Below are positions 1-7,885 of a DNA stretch of 14,207 bases, piece by piece. A model generated the notes under the pieces. The model made no database searches, was not told the DNA's origin, and was given only the letters and a program-made list of their open reading frames with translations. The translations under genes and the position numbers were made by a program. Source of the stretch: Bacteroidales bacterium Bact_07 (lineage in GTDB: Bacteria > Bacteroidota > Bacteroidia > Bacteroidales > Tenuifilaceae); the NCBI GenBank assembly GCA_001603415.1, contig LUYY01000031.1, forward strand, positions 1 through 14,207, given 5' to 3'. Every line of letters begins with the position of its first letter. Position 1 is the first letter of the stretch.

Positions 1-108
1 TCAATAGAACCTCATTAAATATCTTAACATCTTGTTTGTATAGACAGGAAAACCCACCTAATCAAAAATATTCATTCTAAACTTTCGGAATGAGTAGATT
101 TTTTGTCG

Positions 109-139
109 ATTCGTCAATTGATTTTTTCAATTTACGAAT
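109..139. repeat. Inverted repeat upstream of the small lipoprotein gene
   Basis: Bases 109-121 and 127-139 form a 13-bp inverted repeat with one mismatch around a five-T loop (122-126). It is AT-rich and not followed by a T-run on the plus strand, so it is a weak candidate terminator. It lies about 85 bp before the start codon of the lipoprotein gene at 225, so it might instead be a regulator site or RNA hairpin. I see no gene in bases 1-224. Confidence 0.4.
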
Positions 140-167
140 TTGGATATACTATCTGTCAAAAAAAGTG

Positions 168-198
168 TTTATAGGTTGAGAGATTTTTTTTACATTTA
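168..198 (+). promoter_or_regulatory. Candidate Bacteroidetes-type promoter for the small lipoprotein gene
   Basis: TTTA at 168-171 and TACATTTA at 191-198 are separated by 19 nt. This approximates the Bacteroidetes -33 (TTTG) and -7 (TAnnTTTG) boxes, with the final G of each missing. Transcription would begin near 205, leaving a leader of about 20 nt before the ATG at 225. The region is very AT-rich, so chance similarity is possible. Confidence 0.3.
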
Positions 199-224
199 TA
201 TCTATAAATTAAAATTTTATTGTT

Positions 225-761
225 ATGAAACGGATATCATACATTTTGCTTGCAAGCCTTTTGGCTTTTGGAATGGCATCGTGCGGGAACGATGAGAGTA
301 CCGATTACGATAACTCAGTAACCATTAGTGGCAGCGTAACAATTGATGGTAAAACCTACTCCAATCCCACCTTTAACATGGGGACATCAATGGAAGTAGA
401 GGGTTATACGTATTTATATGACACCCCAACTGCTCAAATCTATTTCACAGCCGTTTATCCCAAAACCGAAATGATTAATGCCGGTAGCGGTTTCAATGTA
501 CATTACTACATGGTACTTGAAGATAACAAACCCGGCACTGCAGGTCTAACAGGTACGATTATGTTCCATAAAAACGACAGTCTTGTCCTTTTCCTTGAGT
601 CAAAGGATGTTCAAACTACCATTGAAAAAATTGACCCCATAGGTGGATTTATTGAGGCCACTTATATTGGAACTTTTTCCGACAATAGCAATACTCCAAA
701 AACATACACCGTAACTGGAAAAATAAAAGCCAAACGGGTTGAAGAACCCACCAAAAAGTAA
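225..761 (+). CDS. Small exported lipoprotein of unknown function
   Basis: A 178-residue protein with a lipoprotein signal peptide: KR at residues 3-4, a hydrophobic core, and a lipobox ending in ASC with Cys20 as the lipidated residue. The residues just after Cys20 (GNDESTDYD) are acidic. In Bacteroidetes such a stretch resembles the signal for export to the outer leaflet of the outer membrane, so surface exposure is plausible but inferred. The rest alternates short polar and hydrophobic stretches rich in Thr, Tyr and Gly, suggesting a beta-sandwich. The ending, with its GGFIEATYIGTF stretch followed by YTVTGKIKAKR, resembles small Bacteroidetes beta-rich lipoproteins. I do not recognise a defined family and no enzymatic motif is visible. 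It stands alone, converging on the gene at 796-2547, with a shared terminator directly at its stop codon. Confidence 0.8.
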   Translation: MKRISYILLASLLAFGMASCGNDESTDYDNSVTISGSVTIDGKTYSNPTFNMGTSMEVEGYTYLYDTPTAQIYFTAVYPKTEMINAGSGFNVHYYMVLEDNKPGTAGLTGTIMFHKNDSLVLFLESKDVQTTIEKIDPIGGFIEATYIGTFSDNSNTPKTYTVTGKIKAKRVEEPTKK

Positions 762-797
762 AAAAAAGCCGGCTTAAGCCGGCTTTTTTTTACTTTT
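754..797. terminator. Bidirectional intrinsic terminator (perfect 44-bp palindrome)
   Basis: Bases 754-797 read identically on both strands. A GC stem (GCCGGC/GCCGGC) surrounds a TTAA centre, flanked by eight A on the left and eight T on the right, then GT/AC and AAAA/TTTT. Read from either side it is a strong hairpin followed by a U-run. It includes the TAA of the plus-strand gene (759-761) and two bases of the TAA of the minus-strand gene (796-798), so it serves both convergent genes with almost no spare sequence. Confidence 0.93.
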
Positions 798-2547
798 ACT
801 CCATTGGTACAATTGTAGAGCCCCTTGGAATCCTTGGAACAACATCATAAACTTGATGCCCTACATATTCAGGCTCAAACAACTGATTAATTAAAACTGG
901 CGCTGAACCATTTTTAGGAGTCACTTTAAAATTAACTAATATTTTTACTTTTTTATATGGAGCCATCCTCGGATACTTAGAAGTAGATAATATTGGTTCA
1001 TTACCATATATTACTTTAATTGGGCGTTCAAATTTGATATCACACCCATTCCCTAAATCAAGGAAGAATTTGTATTTTGGATTTTCTTCAAATGATAAGA
1101 TAGAGCCCTTAACAAGATGTTCCATATTAGGTGATAGAATTGTATTATTTTCGTCAATATAAACTAGTTTTACGGAATACTCCACATTGGCAAAATTTAA
1201 TAAATCAGGGTTGACATCTATTAGGTTTGCAGGGTCCTCATCAAATTTTGCATTCAACACTAAATACCAAAATACATCATCTCCTCTATCTTCAGCAAAT
1301 TCATATACCCCTACTTTTACCTTTCTTTTTAAACTAAACAAACCGTATCTCCCACAATAGGAGTAGGGGCTCAATAAAGTTTTGGGAATTGAAAATTTTA
1401 TCCAAGCAAAAGGTACAGTTTCTTGAATAGAACCGCTAATATCTATGTCTAATGAAGCCTTCTGTTCTATTGACTTAATGCTTGTAGTTGTAGATTCTTT
1501 CCCAGGAAATAAGCACCCAAACAATTTTGAAGCAGCCGTTCCTGCTATAACTCCTATTGGATTATCAATTACTTTAGCCAAATCGATTATTGAAGCATCT
1601 TCTTCCAGTCTTTGAAATCCTTTTCTTATCCATGAAACTGTTGAACTAGCAAGTTTTTGGAAAAAAGGTTTTGTAAACTCCTTCCTATATTTTACAAGAA
1701 TTGTTTTGTTTTCAGATTTAAAGAAATCTTTTATGTCATTTGCTCCAACTATACTATTATAATCCTTGGTGGTAATAGTCGAGGTCAATTTTCCATTTAA
1801 ATCATCAGCAATAGTTTTGTTTAAGTTTAAGGAACTAAACTTAACTGTATACGCACCAAATCCCATCATGTCACCTAACAATAAATTAGGATCATAGTAT
1901 GAAACATCCCATTCAAATGCATACCAATAGTTAGGACGTAATCCGATATCGCTTGTAGTAAACTGTTTTTCAATAGATTGTGTAACTGTATTTGTAAATG
2001 CAGATAAATCATGGTTTAATATTAGATCGTTTAAATTAAATATTTTGGTACTCTTTCCAATTGTTGCCAAATTAATACAAACATTAGTGTTTAAATATTG
2101 GGTATCCATATGATAATAAAAAAGTTTAAATTTCCCACGATAAATGTTATAGAATAACATGGCAGGGAACTGTGTTTCAAAGTCGGAAATATCTATAGGA
2201 ATAAACCAGTTGTAAACCAACCTCCAACCATCATCTCTTTTAACATCTATCCTTACATCTTCTGGTACATAACCCCTAGAAGAAGGGTGATTAAACATAA
2301 ACACATCCCTTATAGAACTATTATATTTAATTCTAATATAACTGACTGACTCCCAGTCTAGATCATTGTAAAAAGGACAAACTAATTCATTAGCATTTGT
2401 TTTTGTTACCTCTTGCCCAGTAATTAATTGCTTAGGTTGGAATTGTTTTGGCGTAGGTGTAATTATCACTTCTTGATTTAATTCTTTTTCACATCCACTA
2501 GCGAGAAGTGTAACCAAAATAATCATCAATTTAAAATTGTTTTTCAT
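796..2547 (-). CDS. Large AT-rich lipoprotein of unknown function
   Basis: A 583-residue protein with a clear lipoprotein signal: KNNFK, a hydrophobic core, and lipobox LASGC with Cys19. The mature N-terminus (EKELNQE) is acidic and is followed by a Pro/Gln-rich linker to about residue 50. Residues 60-240 are rich in Tyr, Phe and Trp and look beta-structured. Residues 240-330 look more helical and polar, and 330-347 form a short Gly/Ala hydrophobic segment that could be buried or membrane-associated. The C-terminal part, from about 360, again looks beta-rich. I do not recognise the family and see no catalytic motif. The gene is visibly more AT-rich than the glycosidase genes downstream of it in coordinates and has its own strong promoter. 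It is therefore probably a separate transcription unit, perhaps of different origin, rather than the last gene of the mannosidase operon 100 bp away. Confidence 0.82.
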   Translation of the reverse strand: MKNNFKLMIILVTLLASGCEKELNQEVIITPTPKQFQPKQLITGQEVTKTNANELVCPFYNDLDWESVSYIRIKYNSSIRDVFMFNHPSSRGYVPEDVRIDVKRDDGWRLVYNWFIPIDISDFETQFPAMLFYNIYRGKFKLFYYHMDTQYLNTNVCINLATIGKSTKIFNLNDLILNHDLSAFTNTVTQSIEKQFTTSDIGLRPNYWYAFEWDVSYYDPNLLLGDMMGFGAYTVKFSSLNLNKTIADDLNGKLTSTITTKDYNSIVGANDIKDFFKSENKTILVKYRKEFTKPFFQKLASSTVSWIRKGFQRLEEDASIIDLAKVIDNPIGVIAGTAASKLFGCLFPGKESTTTSIKSIEQKASLDIDISGSIQETVPFAWIKFSIPKTLLSPYSYCGRYGLFSLKRKVKVGVYEFAEDRGDDVFWYLVLNAKFDEDPANLIDVNPDLLNFANVEYSVKLVYIDENNTILSPNMEHLVKGSILSFEENPKYKFFLDLGNGCDIKFERPIKVIYGNEPILSTSKYPRMAPYKKVKILVNFKVTPKNGSAPVLINQLFEPEYVGHQVYDVVPRIPRGSTIVPME

Positions 2548-2564
2548 TTCATTTTTTATTTAAG

Positions 2565-2578
2565 GGTTAACGGTTAAC
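2565..2578. repeat. Heptamer GGTTAAC repeated twice at the predicted transcription start
   Basis: Bases 2565-2571 and 2572-2578 are both GGTTAAC. They lie between the -7 box (whose last base is 2578) and the start codon at 2547, about where transcription would begin on the minus strand. Each copy contains the palindrome GTTAAC, so this could be an operator. It could equally be a minimal member of the heptamer repeat type seen at 14089-14134. Confidence 0.5.
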
Positions 2579-2608
2579 AAAATTAGAATATTTATTTACT
2601 TTTTCAAA
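2578..2608 (-). promoter_or_regulatory. Bacteroidetes-type promoter for the large lipoprotein gene
   Basis: Read on the minus strand, TTTG (2608-2605) is followed after exactly 19 nt by TAATTTTG (2585-2578). This is a full match to the Bacteroidetes -33 and TAnnTTTG -7 consensus at the usual spacing. The expected start near 2571 leaves a leader of about 25 nt to the ATG at 2547. It supports independent transcription of the 583-residue lipoprotein gene. Confidence 0.75.
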
Positions 2609-2647
2609 TATATTTATTTTTTATTTTTTTAAGAGATATCATTGGTA

Positions 2648-4903
2648 TTATTCCACCACTACCTCATCGGCAAAAAGCCATGTGGGTGAGCCAGAGGCAG
2701 GATGCCAGTCGGGGCAAGGCCCATGATTGTGAGCAACCAAACGGACGTATCGCCCTTTAATTTCCTTTACCGCTGAAGCATTAAACCTATAAATGAGCAT
2801 TGGTTGCTGCTTTATACTATCCGGACAATCCAGCTGAGCAATTTGCTTAAAAGTGGAACTATCAACCGAAATAAACACATCTACACTGCCTGGTAGAAAT
2901 ATCCATGAGGGTATATTCTGAAGAAAGCCAATGGTTACGCTACTGATTTGCTGCTCGCTACCAAGGTCAATGGTTACCGTCATGTCCTCGCCTTGCACGG
3001 CTTGCCAAATGCCATCGTTGTACTTGGGCGTCCCCAAGCGACCGTCCACCAAGGCTTGCAAACCTCCACCCATGTACTTTTCCGATGGTTTAAAGCTAAG
3101 TTCAATGGGCTTACCCAAGCTTTTTGTTACCACAAAGGTTCGTTCGAAAACCTCACCCACCCGAATACCACTGTTAAATGCAGCGGCTTTGATTGTGGCA
3201 TTAGCGGTTAAAACAATAGGTTTCCGGTACAAGGTGCTTTTTGCAGTTGGTTCATCGCCATTGGTGATGTACCGTATCTGAAGGTTATCCTGCCCTTTAA
3301 TCAGCTCAACAACAATGGAATTTTTAACATCACCAATACTCGATTTAAACTCAACAGCCGATTGCTCAAAACCATAGTTTACCCCTAACGCATCGAGGCG
3401 GTTGTAATGGTAGCGAACACGCTTCAGAAATTCAGGATATTCACGTTGATTAGGATAGGTCCACAAAACCTCCGATATGGCAAGCAAGCGGGGAAAGACC
3501 TTTGAATCGACCGTTTCCTGAGGGGCATACTCAGTCCACATATTGCACTCACCCCCAAGCACCAAATCAATCTTTTCCGATACAGTATTTTCGGGTACGG
3601 GGTCAAAGCTGTAAACCTTTTGCAGGTTTGTAACCTCAACGGGATAATCAAAGTAGCAATGGCTTGTAGGCGACACTATAACCGGTGCGTTGGCCTTAAG
3701 GGCTTCAGTAGCCCTATCGATACCGCGCCAAGCCTGAACCATAGCATTATGCGGACGGCCACCTTCCAAAATCTCATCCCAACCAATAATGGTTTTCCCT
3801 TTACCTTCCAAAAATTTTGCAATGCGGCTAATAAAGTATCGCTGCAACTCCTCATAGCTATTTAACTTTTCCATTCTGAGCCTTGTCCTACACTTCGGGC
3901 AGTTATCCCAGCGATACCTGGGAGCCTCATCGCCACCTATGTGAATATATGGCGATGGAAAGAGATCCACTATCTCCGAGAGTACATCCTGTAGAAAAAT
4001 GAATGTAGAATCGTTCCCGGCACAGTAAATATCCTTAAAAACACCCCAGTTGGTTTCAACTTTCAAAGGTTTTTCGGTGCAGGATAATTGAGGGTAAGCC
4101 GCTAAAGCGGCTACCGAATGCCCCGGCATCTCAATCTCGGGAACAACCATCACATGGCGTTTTGCAGCATAGGCCACTATCTCGCGGATATCATCCTGAG
4201 TGTAAAAACCTCCGTAAACAGTTCCATCGGCATTGGTGCGCCAAGCGCCAACCTCGGTTAGCTTGGGATACTTCTTTATCTCGATTCGCCAACCCTGGTC
4301 CTCGGTAAGATGCCAGTGCAGCACATTCATTTTATGGTATGCCAGTAAATCGATGTAACGCTTAACAAAGTCCTTGGTCATGAAATGACGGCAGCAATCG
4401 AGGTTTAATCCTCGCCACGAAAAACGCGGTTTATCAACAATAACAACACATGGTATGGTTAACGATTTTGCCCTAAAATCATTTTTTTCGAAATCGGCAG
4501 GCATCAACTGCCTTAGGGTTTGAATGGCATAGAAAAAGCCAGCAGATTGATTAGCCCTAATGGTAATGGCTTTGGGATTAACATCAATCATATAGCCCTC
4601 TGCACCTAAACTATCGGGGCAAGCGGTTCGTGTAAAAATGATATTGTTGGGCGAATCATGGTTAATGGTTGTTTCCAATGTGCAGCTTACCCCCTTGCTT
4701 TTAAACAGTTCAACCAGGTGGACAGCATTTTCAAAGGCCGAACTATCGGTACTATCGATCTTTATTTTGGTTTTGCCGTTAATCGTAAAGCTACCATTAC
4801 GCTGCTGAAAGCTGACGGGTTTAGGAATTAAATTCACCTCGCTGGTTTTGTTGCACGACAAAAGTACTGTAAGCACTACTATTGACAGTGATACCTTTCG
4901 CAT
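2648..4903 (-). CDS. GH20 beta-N-acetylhexosaminidase, lipoprotein, with C-terminal CHB_HEX_C-like and F5/8-type domains
   Basis: A 751-residue enzyme that removes terminal beta-linked GlcNAc or GalNAc from glycans. The N-terminal lipobox LLSC puts the lipidated Cys at 17, so it is membrane anchored. Residues about 22-155 are the GH20 N-terminal alpha/beta domain, and 160-485 the TIM barrel. Visible hallmarks are FSWRGLNLD (161-169), HWHLTEDQGWR (196-206), the catalytic pair Asp325-Glu326 in HIGGDEAPRYRW, and the active-site tryptophans in GWDEILEGG and GGECNMWTEY. GH20 uses substrate-assisted catalysis, with the Asp positioning the acetamido group and the Glu as acid/base. Residues about 513-592 look like the chitobiase C-terminal beta-sandwich, and 600-751 like an F5/8-type (discoidin) carbohydrate-binding domain. 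It is the last gene of the mannosidase operon, 12 bp after GH92, fitting removal of GlcNAc from N-glycan antennae or core. Hexosaminidase identity is near certain; the exact substrate is inferred. Confidence 0.96.
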   Translation of the reverse strand: MRKVSLSIVVLTVLLSCNKTSEVNLIPKPVSFQQRNGSFTINGKTKIKIDSTDSSAFENAVHLVELFKSKGVSCTLETTINHDSPNNIIFTRTACPDSLGAEGYMIDVNPKAITIRANQSAGFFYAIQTLRQLMPADFEKNDFRAKSLTIPCVVIVDKPRFSWRGLNLDCCRHFMTKDFVKRYIDLLAYHKMNVLHWHLTEDQGWRIEIKKYPKLTEVGAWRTNADGTVYGGFYTQDDIREIVAYAAKRHVMVVPEIEMPGHSVAALAAYPQLSCTEKPLKVETNWGVFKDIYCAGNDSTFIFLQDVLSEIVDLFPSPYIHIGGDEAPRYRWDNCPKCRTRLRMEKLNSYEELQRYFISRIAKFLEGKGKTIIGWDEILEGGRPHNAMVQAWRGIDRATEALKANAPVIVSPTSHCYFDYPVEVTNLQKVYSFDPVPENTVSEKIDLVLGGECNMWTEYAPQETVDSKVFPRLLAISEVLWTYPNQREYPEFLKRVRYHYNRLDALGVNYGFEQSAVEFKSSIGDVKNSIVVELIKGQDNLQIRYITNGDEPTAKSTLYRKPIVLTANATIKAAAFNSGIRVGEVFERTFVVTKSLGKPIELSFKPSEKYMGGGLQALVDGRLGTPKYNDGIWQAVQGEDMTVTIDLGSEQQISSVTIGFLQNIPSWIFLPGSVDVFISVDSSTFKQIAQLDCPDSIKQQPMLIYRFNASAVKEIKGRYVRLVAHNHGPCPDWHPASGSPTWLFADEVVVE

Positions 4904-4915
4904 GGCTTAAAGTTT

Positions 4916-7864
4916 TTATTTTATGGTGATTTCATCGATAAAAAGCCACGATGGCTCGCCGGCGCTCTCGTGCCACGATGGAAGAGGGCCAAATGCCTTT
5001 GCAAACACCTTTACAAATCGCACTTTAGTATCAACATTCACTGTAAAGTCCTTAATGGTAGGCTCCATCTGATTTTCAGGAATATCGCTTTTGACAGTCC
5101 CAACTAAAACAAAGTTTTCCCCATCGGTGGATACCGAAAAGATTACCTCGCGTGGCATCATTATCCAAGGACTAGCATCTTGCAGAAAACCTGCGGATAT
5201 TTGCTTTACAGGTTTTACCTCACCCAAGTCAACAATGGCTTCAAAATCCTGCCCCTGATAGCCCTGCCATCCACCAATTCTGAAATTTTTACTTCCCTTA
5301 ATTCCATCGACCAAACCCAGTTTCCCACCGGCTGTGTAAAGCGAGCTATAATGCGATTTTAACTGAACATCGGCTACGCTATTTACCTTCCTGAAAACCC
5401 CTTCAATAATGGCACTTGTTTGCCCATTGGGCAAAATGGCAAAGGCACGAACCTTTCGGCTCTCGGTAAGATTAACCCTATCACCCTGAATCCAGTTGGT
5501 TTGTGGTAAAGGTTTATCAATCGGCTCAACCGCGTAAAATAACTGTGCCTCGGGCTGTACCGATGCGATTGTAACCGAAAGGGTATCAGCAAAAACGCTT
5601 GTTCGGGCGCTAAGGTATGGCGCCAGAGTTATGGGGTTATCGGCAATTGCTGTGCTTGGCAAATCGCTTGGCTGGGTGCCCCACGTTTCAGAAGGTGAGC
5701 TTGCCATTGTTAAGCGCAATTCACCGCCTGCCATAATTTCGGCGTGGTCAATCCAACTCCGTGTAATTGGATTTCCGTTTAGTGTAGCGGCTTTTATATA
5801 GATATTTTTATTGCTAAGACTATCGGCAATCACCGTAAACTTCTTTCCATTCTCAAGGCTAATAGTAACCTTTGGGAATAACGGCGAGCCAATTGCATAT
5901 TGGGTTGAACCGGGACAAAGCGGGTAAAAGCCCATGGCACTCATTATATACCATGCGCTCATCTGTCCGCAATCCTCGTTTCCGCAAATACCATCGGGTT
6001 TGGGGCTGTACATCTCGTTCATTATTCGTTTAACCAGCTGCTGGGTTTTCCAAGGCTTAGCCACATAATTGTAAAGATAAGCCATGTGGTGGCTAGGCTC
6101 ATTGCCATGGGCGTACTGCCCAATCAACCCGGTAATATCGGCCTGATTTCGTCCTGCCAGCTGCGATGGTGCGTTAAAAAGCTCATCGAGCTTAGCCTCG
6201 AGCTTTTCCTTGCCGCCATGCAGGCTAATCAAGCCCTGAACATCATGCGGAACATAAAAACTATACTGCCAGCTGTTTGCTTCGGTAAAATGCTGGTCAA
6301 CCTCGGCTGGGTTGAAGTTTGGCTTAAAGCCCCCGTTCAGGCGGGGACGCATTAACCGGGTTTCGGGGTCGAACAGGTTCTTGTACGACTGGGCTCTTTT
6401 GATAAAAGTAAGGTAATCATCGTCCTTACCCAACCCTTTGGCCATTTGGGCTATACACCAGTCGTCGTAGGCATACTCAAGGGTTTTCGATACCGATTCG
6501 TGTTCCATATCGCCCGGGATAAATCCGTAATGCTTGTAGAATTGCAACCCAAAATGATTCAGGTTTGCGCTATGCTTCATGGCCTGAAGCGCGTAATTGG
6601 CATCAAAGCCTTTAATGCCCTTAGCCCAAGCATCGGTAATAACCGATACGGAATGGTAACCAATCATACAGTCGGTTTCGTTGGCGGCAAGTTCCCAAAC
6701 CGGCAACCTACCACCATAGCGGTAGTGCGACAGGAACGTGTTGATGTAATCGGATGTGCGCTTGGTATCAATAATGGTCATCAACGGATGCCAGGCACGG
6801 TAAGTGTCCCAAATGGAAAACACCGTGTACGGTGTAAAACCCTCGGCGCTATGAATATTGCCATCCATGGTACGGTAAAATCCATCCACATCGGAAAAAA
6901 CATTGGGAACAACCATGGCATGGTACAAAGCCGTGTAAAAGGTTGTTAGCTGCTCGGGTGTTCCACCATCAACCTGTATTTTTGATAATTCCATATTCCA
7001 GAGATTATGGGCATCCTCGGCCACTCCATCAAAATCCCAACCGGGCACTTCGGCCTCAAGGTTTTTAAGCGCACCCTCCTCGCTTACAAAAGAGATACCC
7101 ACCTTAACCAGCAGAACCTTGTTTTTCAGCTTTGGGAACTGAATCCATGCTTTCAGTTTTGTCCCATGAACCTCAATTGTGCCATCCTCGTTGCTTAGGG
7201 TACTCATTTCACCGCTATCGTCGGTAAACTTAGGGCCAACAACAAATGGCTCCGAGAATCTTGCCACAAAGTAGATTTTTTGGTCTTTAGCCCATAGCGA
7301 TGACCGGCGATAGCCACGAAGCTCGTTTTTACCCGTCACCTTAAACCATGCCTCCAACACCCTGTCGCGGTGGGCAAGGTCAATAACCATGGCTGGTTCG
7401 CTGGGTTTAGTATAGGTGTACCTATGGAAACCAACTCTTGCCGTAGCTGTGAGTTCAGCCTTCACCTTATATTTATCGAGAAATACCGAGTAGTAGCCAG
7501 CTTTTGCCTGCTCATTCTTTTTGTTAAATGGCGATGAGTACTTGTTATTCTCAAAAACGGGGCTTTTACCGGTAACTGGCGCAAACAGAATATCGCCATA
7601 ATCCGATGCCCCAGTTCCACTCAGGTGTGTGTGCGAAAAACCGTAAATAACCTTATCGGAAAAATGATAACCCGAACAGCCGTCCCATCCGGTAAGGCGA
7701 GTATCAGGGCTGAGCTGCACCATTCCAAAGGGCACCGTAGCTCCCGGATAGGTATGGCCATGAAAATCAGTGCCAATAAATGGATTCACGTAATCGGCAG
7801 GGCCTTTTTGAGCCCAAAGGCTTAATGCCTGCATGAGTATTGCTGCTAATACCAGTCGTTTCAT
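4916..7864 (-). CDS. GH92 alpha-mannosidase with C-terminal CHB_HEX_C-like and F5/8-type domains
   Basis: A 982-residue exo-alpha-mannosidase of family GH92, calcium-dependent inverting enzymes that trim alpha-1,2/1,3/1,6-mannose from N-glycans and mannans. A signal peptide (1-18, ending LWAQ) directs export; there is no lipobox. The start of the mature protein (DYVNPFIGTDFHGHTYPGA, 24-42) is classic GH92. Other family signatures are GFSHTHLSGTG (75-85), FSIWDTYRAWHP (349-360), ELAANETDCMIGYHS (391-405), HFTEANSWQYSF (525-536, with Glu528 the expected general acid) and GNEDCGQMSAWYIMSAMGFYP (628-648, holding the acidic base residues). The catalytic unit ends near 735. Beyond it are a chitobiase C-terminal-like beta domain (about 740-827) and an F5/8-type domain (830-982), which make it over 200 residues longer than the usual 740-770. 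It follows GH2 by 21 bp and precedes GH20 by 12 bp. The linkage specificity cannot be read from sequence. Confidence 0.97.
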   Translation of the reverse strand: MKRLVLAAILMQALSLWAQKGPADYVNPFIGTDFHGHTYPGATVPFGMVQLSPDTRLTGWDGCSGYHFSDKVIYGFSHTHLSGTGASDYGDILFAPVTGKSPVFENNKYSSPFNKKNEQAKAGYYSVFLDKYKVKAELTATARVGFHRYTYTKPSEPAMVIDLAHRDRVLEAWFKVTGKNELRGYRRSSLWAKDQKIYFVARFSEPFVVGPKFTDDSGEMSTLSNEDGTIEVHGTKLKAWIQFPKLKNKVLLVKVGISFVSEEGALKNLEAEVPGWDFDGVAEDAHNLWNMELSKIQVDGGTPEQLTTFYTALYHAMVVPNVFSDVDGFYRTMDGNIHSAEGFTPYTVFSIWDTYRAWHPLMTIIDTKRTSDYINTFLSHYRYGGRLPVWELAANETDCMIGYHSVSVITDAWAKGIKGFDANYALQAMKHSANLNHFGLQFYKHYGFIPGDMEHESVSKTLEYAYDDWCIAQMAKGLGKDDDYLTFIKRAQSYKNLFDPETRLMRPRLNGGFKPNFNPAEVDQHFTEANSWQYSFYVPHDVQGLISLHGGKEKLEAKLDELFNAPSQLAGRNQADITGLIGQYAHGNEPSHHMAYLYNYVAKPWKTQQLVKRIMNEMYSPKPDGICGNEDCGQMSAWYIMSAMGFYPLCPGSTQYAIGSPLFPKVTISLENGKKFTVIADSLSNKNIYIKAATLNGNPITRSWIDHAEIMAGGELRLTMASSPSETWGTQPSDLPSTAIADNPITLAPYLSARTSVFADTLSVTIASVQPEAQLFYAVEPIDKPLPQTNWIQGDRVNLTESRKVRAFAILPNGQTSAIIEGVFRKVNSVADVQLKSHYSSLYTAGGKLGLVDGIKGSKNFRIGGWQGYQGQDFEAIVDLGEVKPVKQISAGFLQDASPWIMMPREVIFSVSTDGENFVLVGTVKSDIPENQMEPTIKDFTVNVDTKVRFVKVFAKAFGPLPSWHESAGEPSWLFIDEITIK

Positions 7865-7885
7865 GGTTTCCGTTATTATATTGTT

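Noticed and set aside
2548..2647. Terminator after the GH20 gene
   Set aside because: The gap is AT-rich with A/T runs but has no GC-rich stem on the minus strand. It is better explained by the promoter of the next gene.
6446..6949. Plus-strand 167-residue open frame
   Set aside because: Antisense to the catalytic region of GH92, whose family motifs are intact in the minus frame. No signal or domain is visible.
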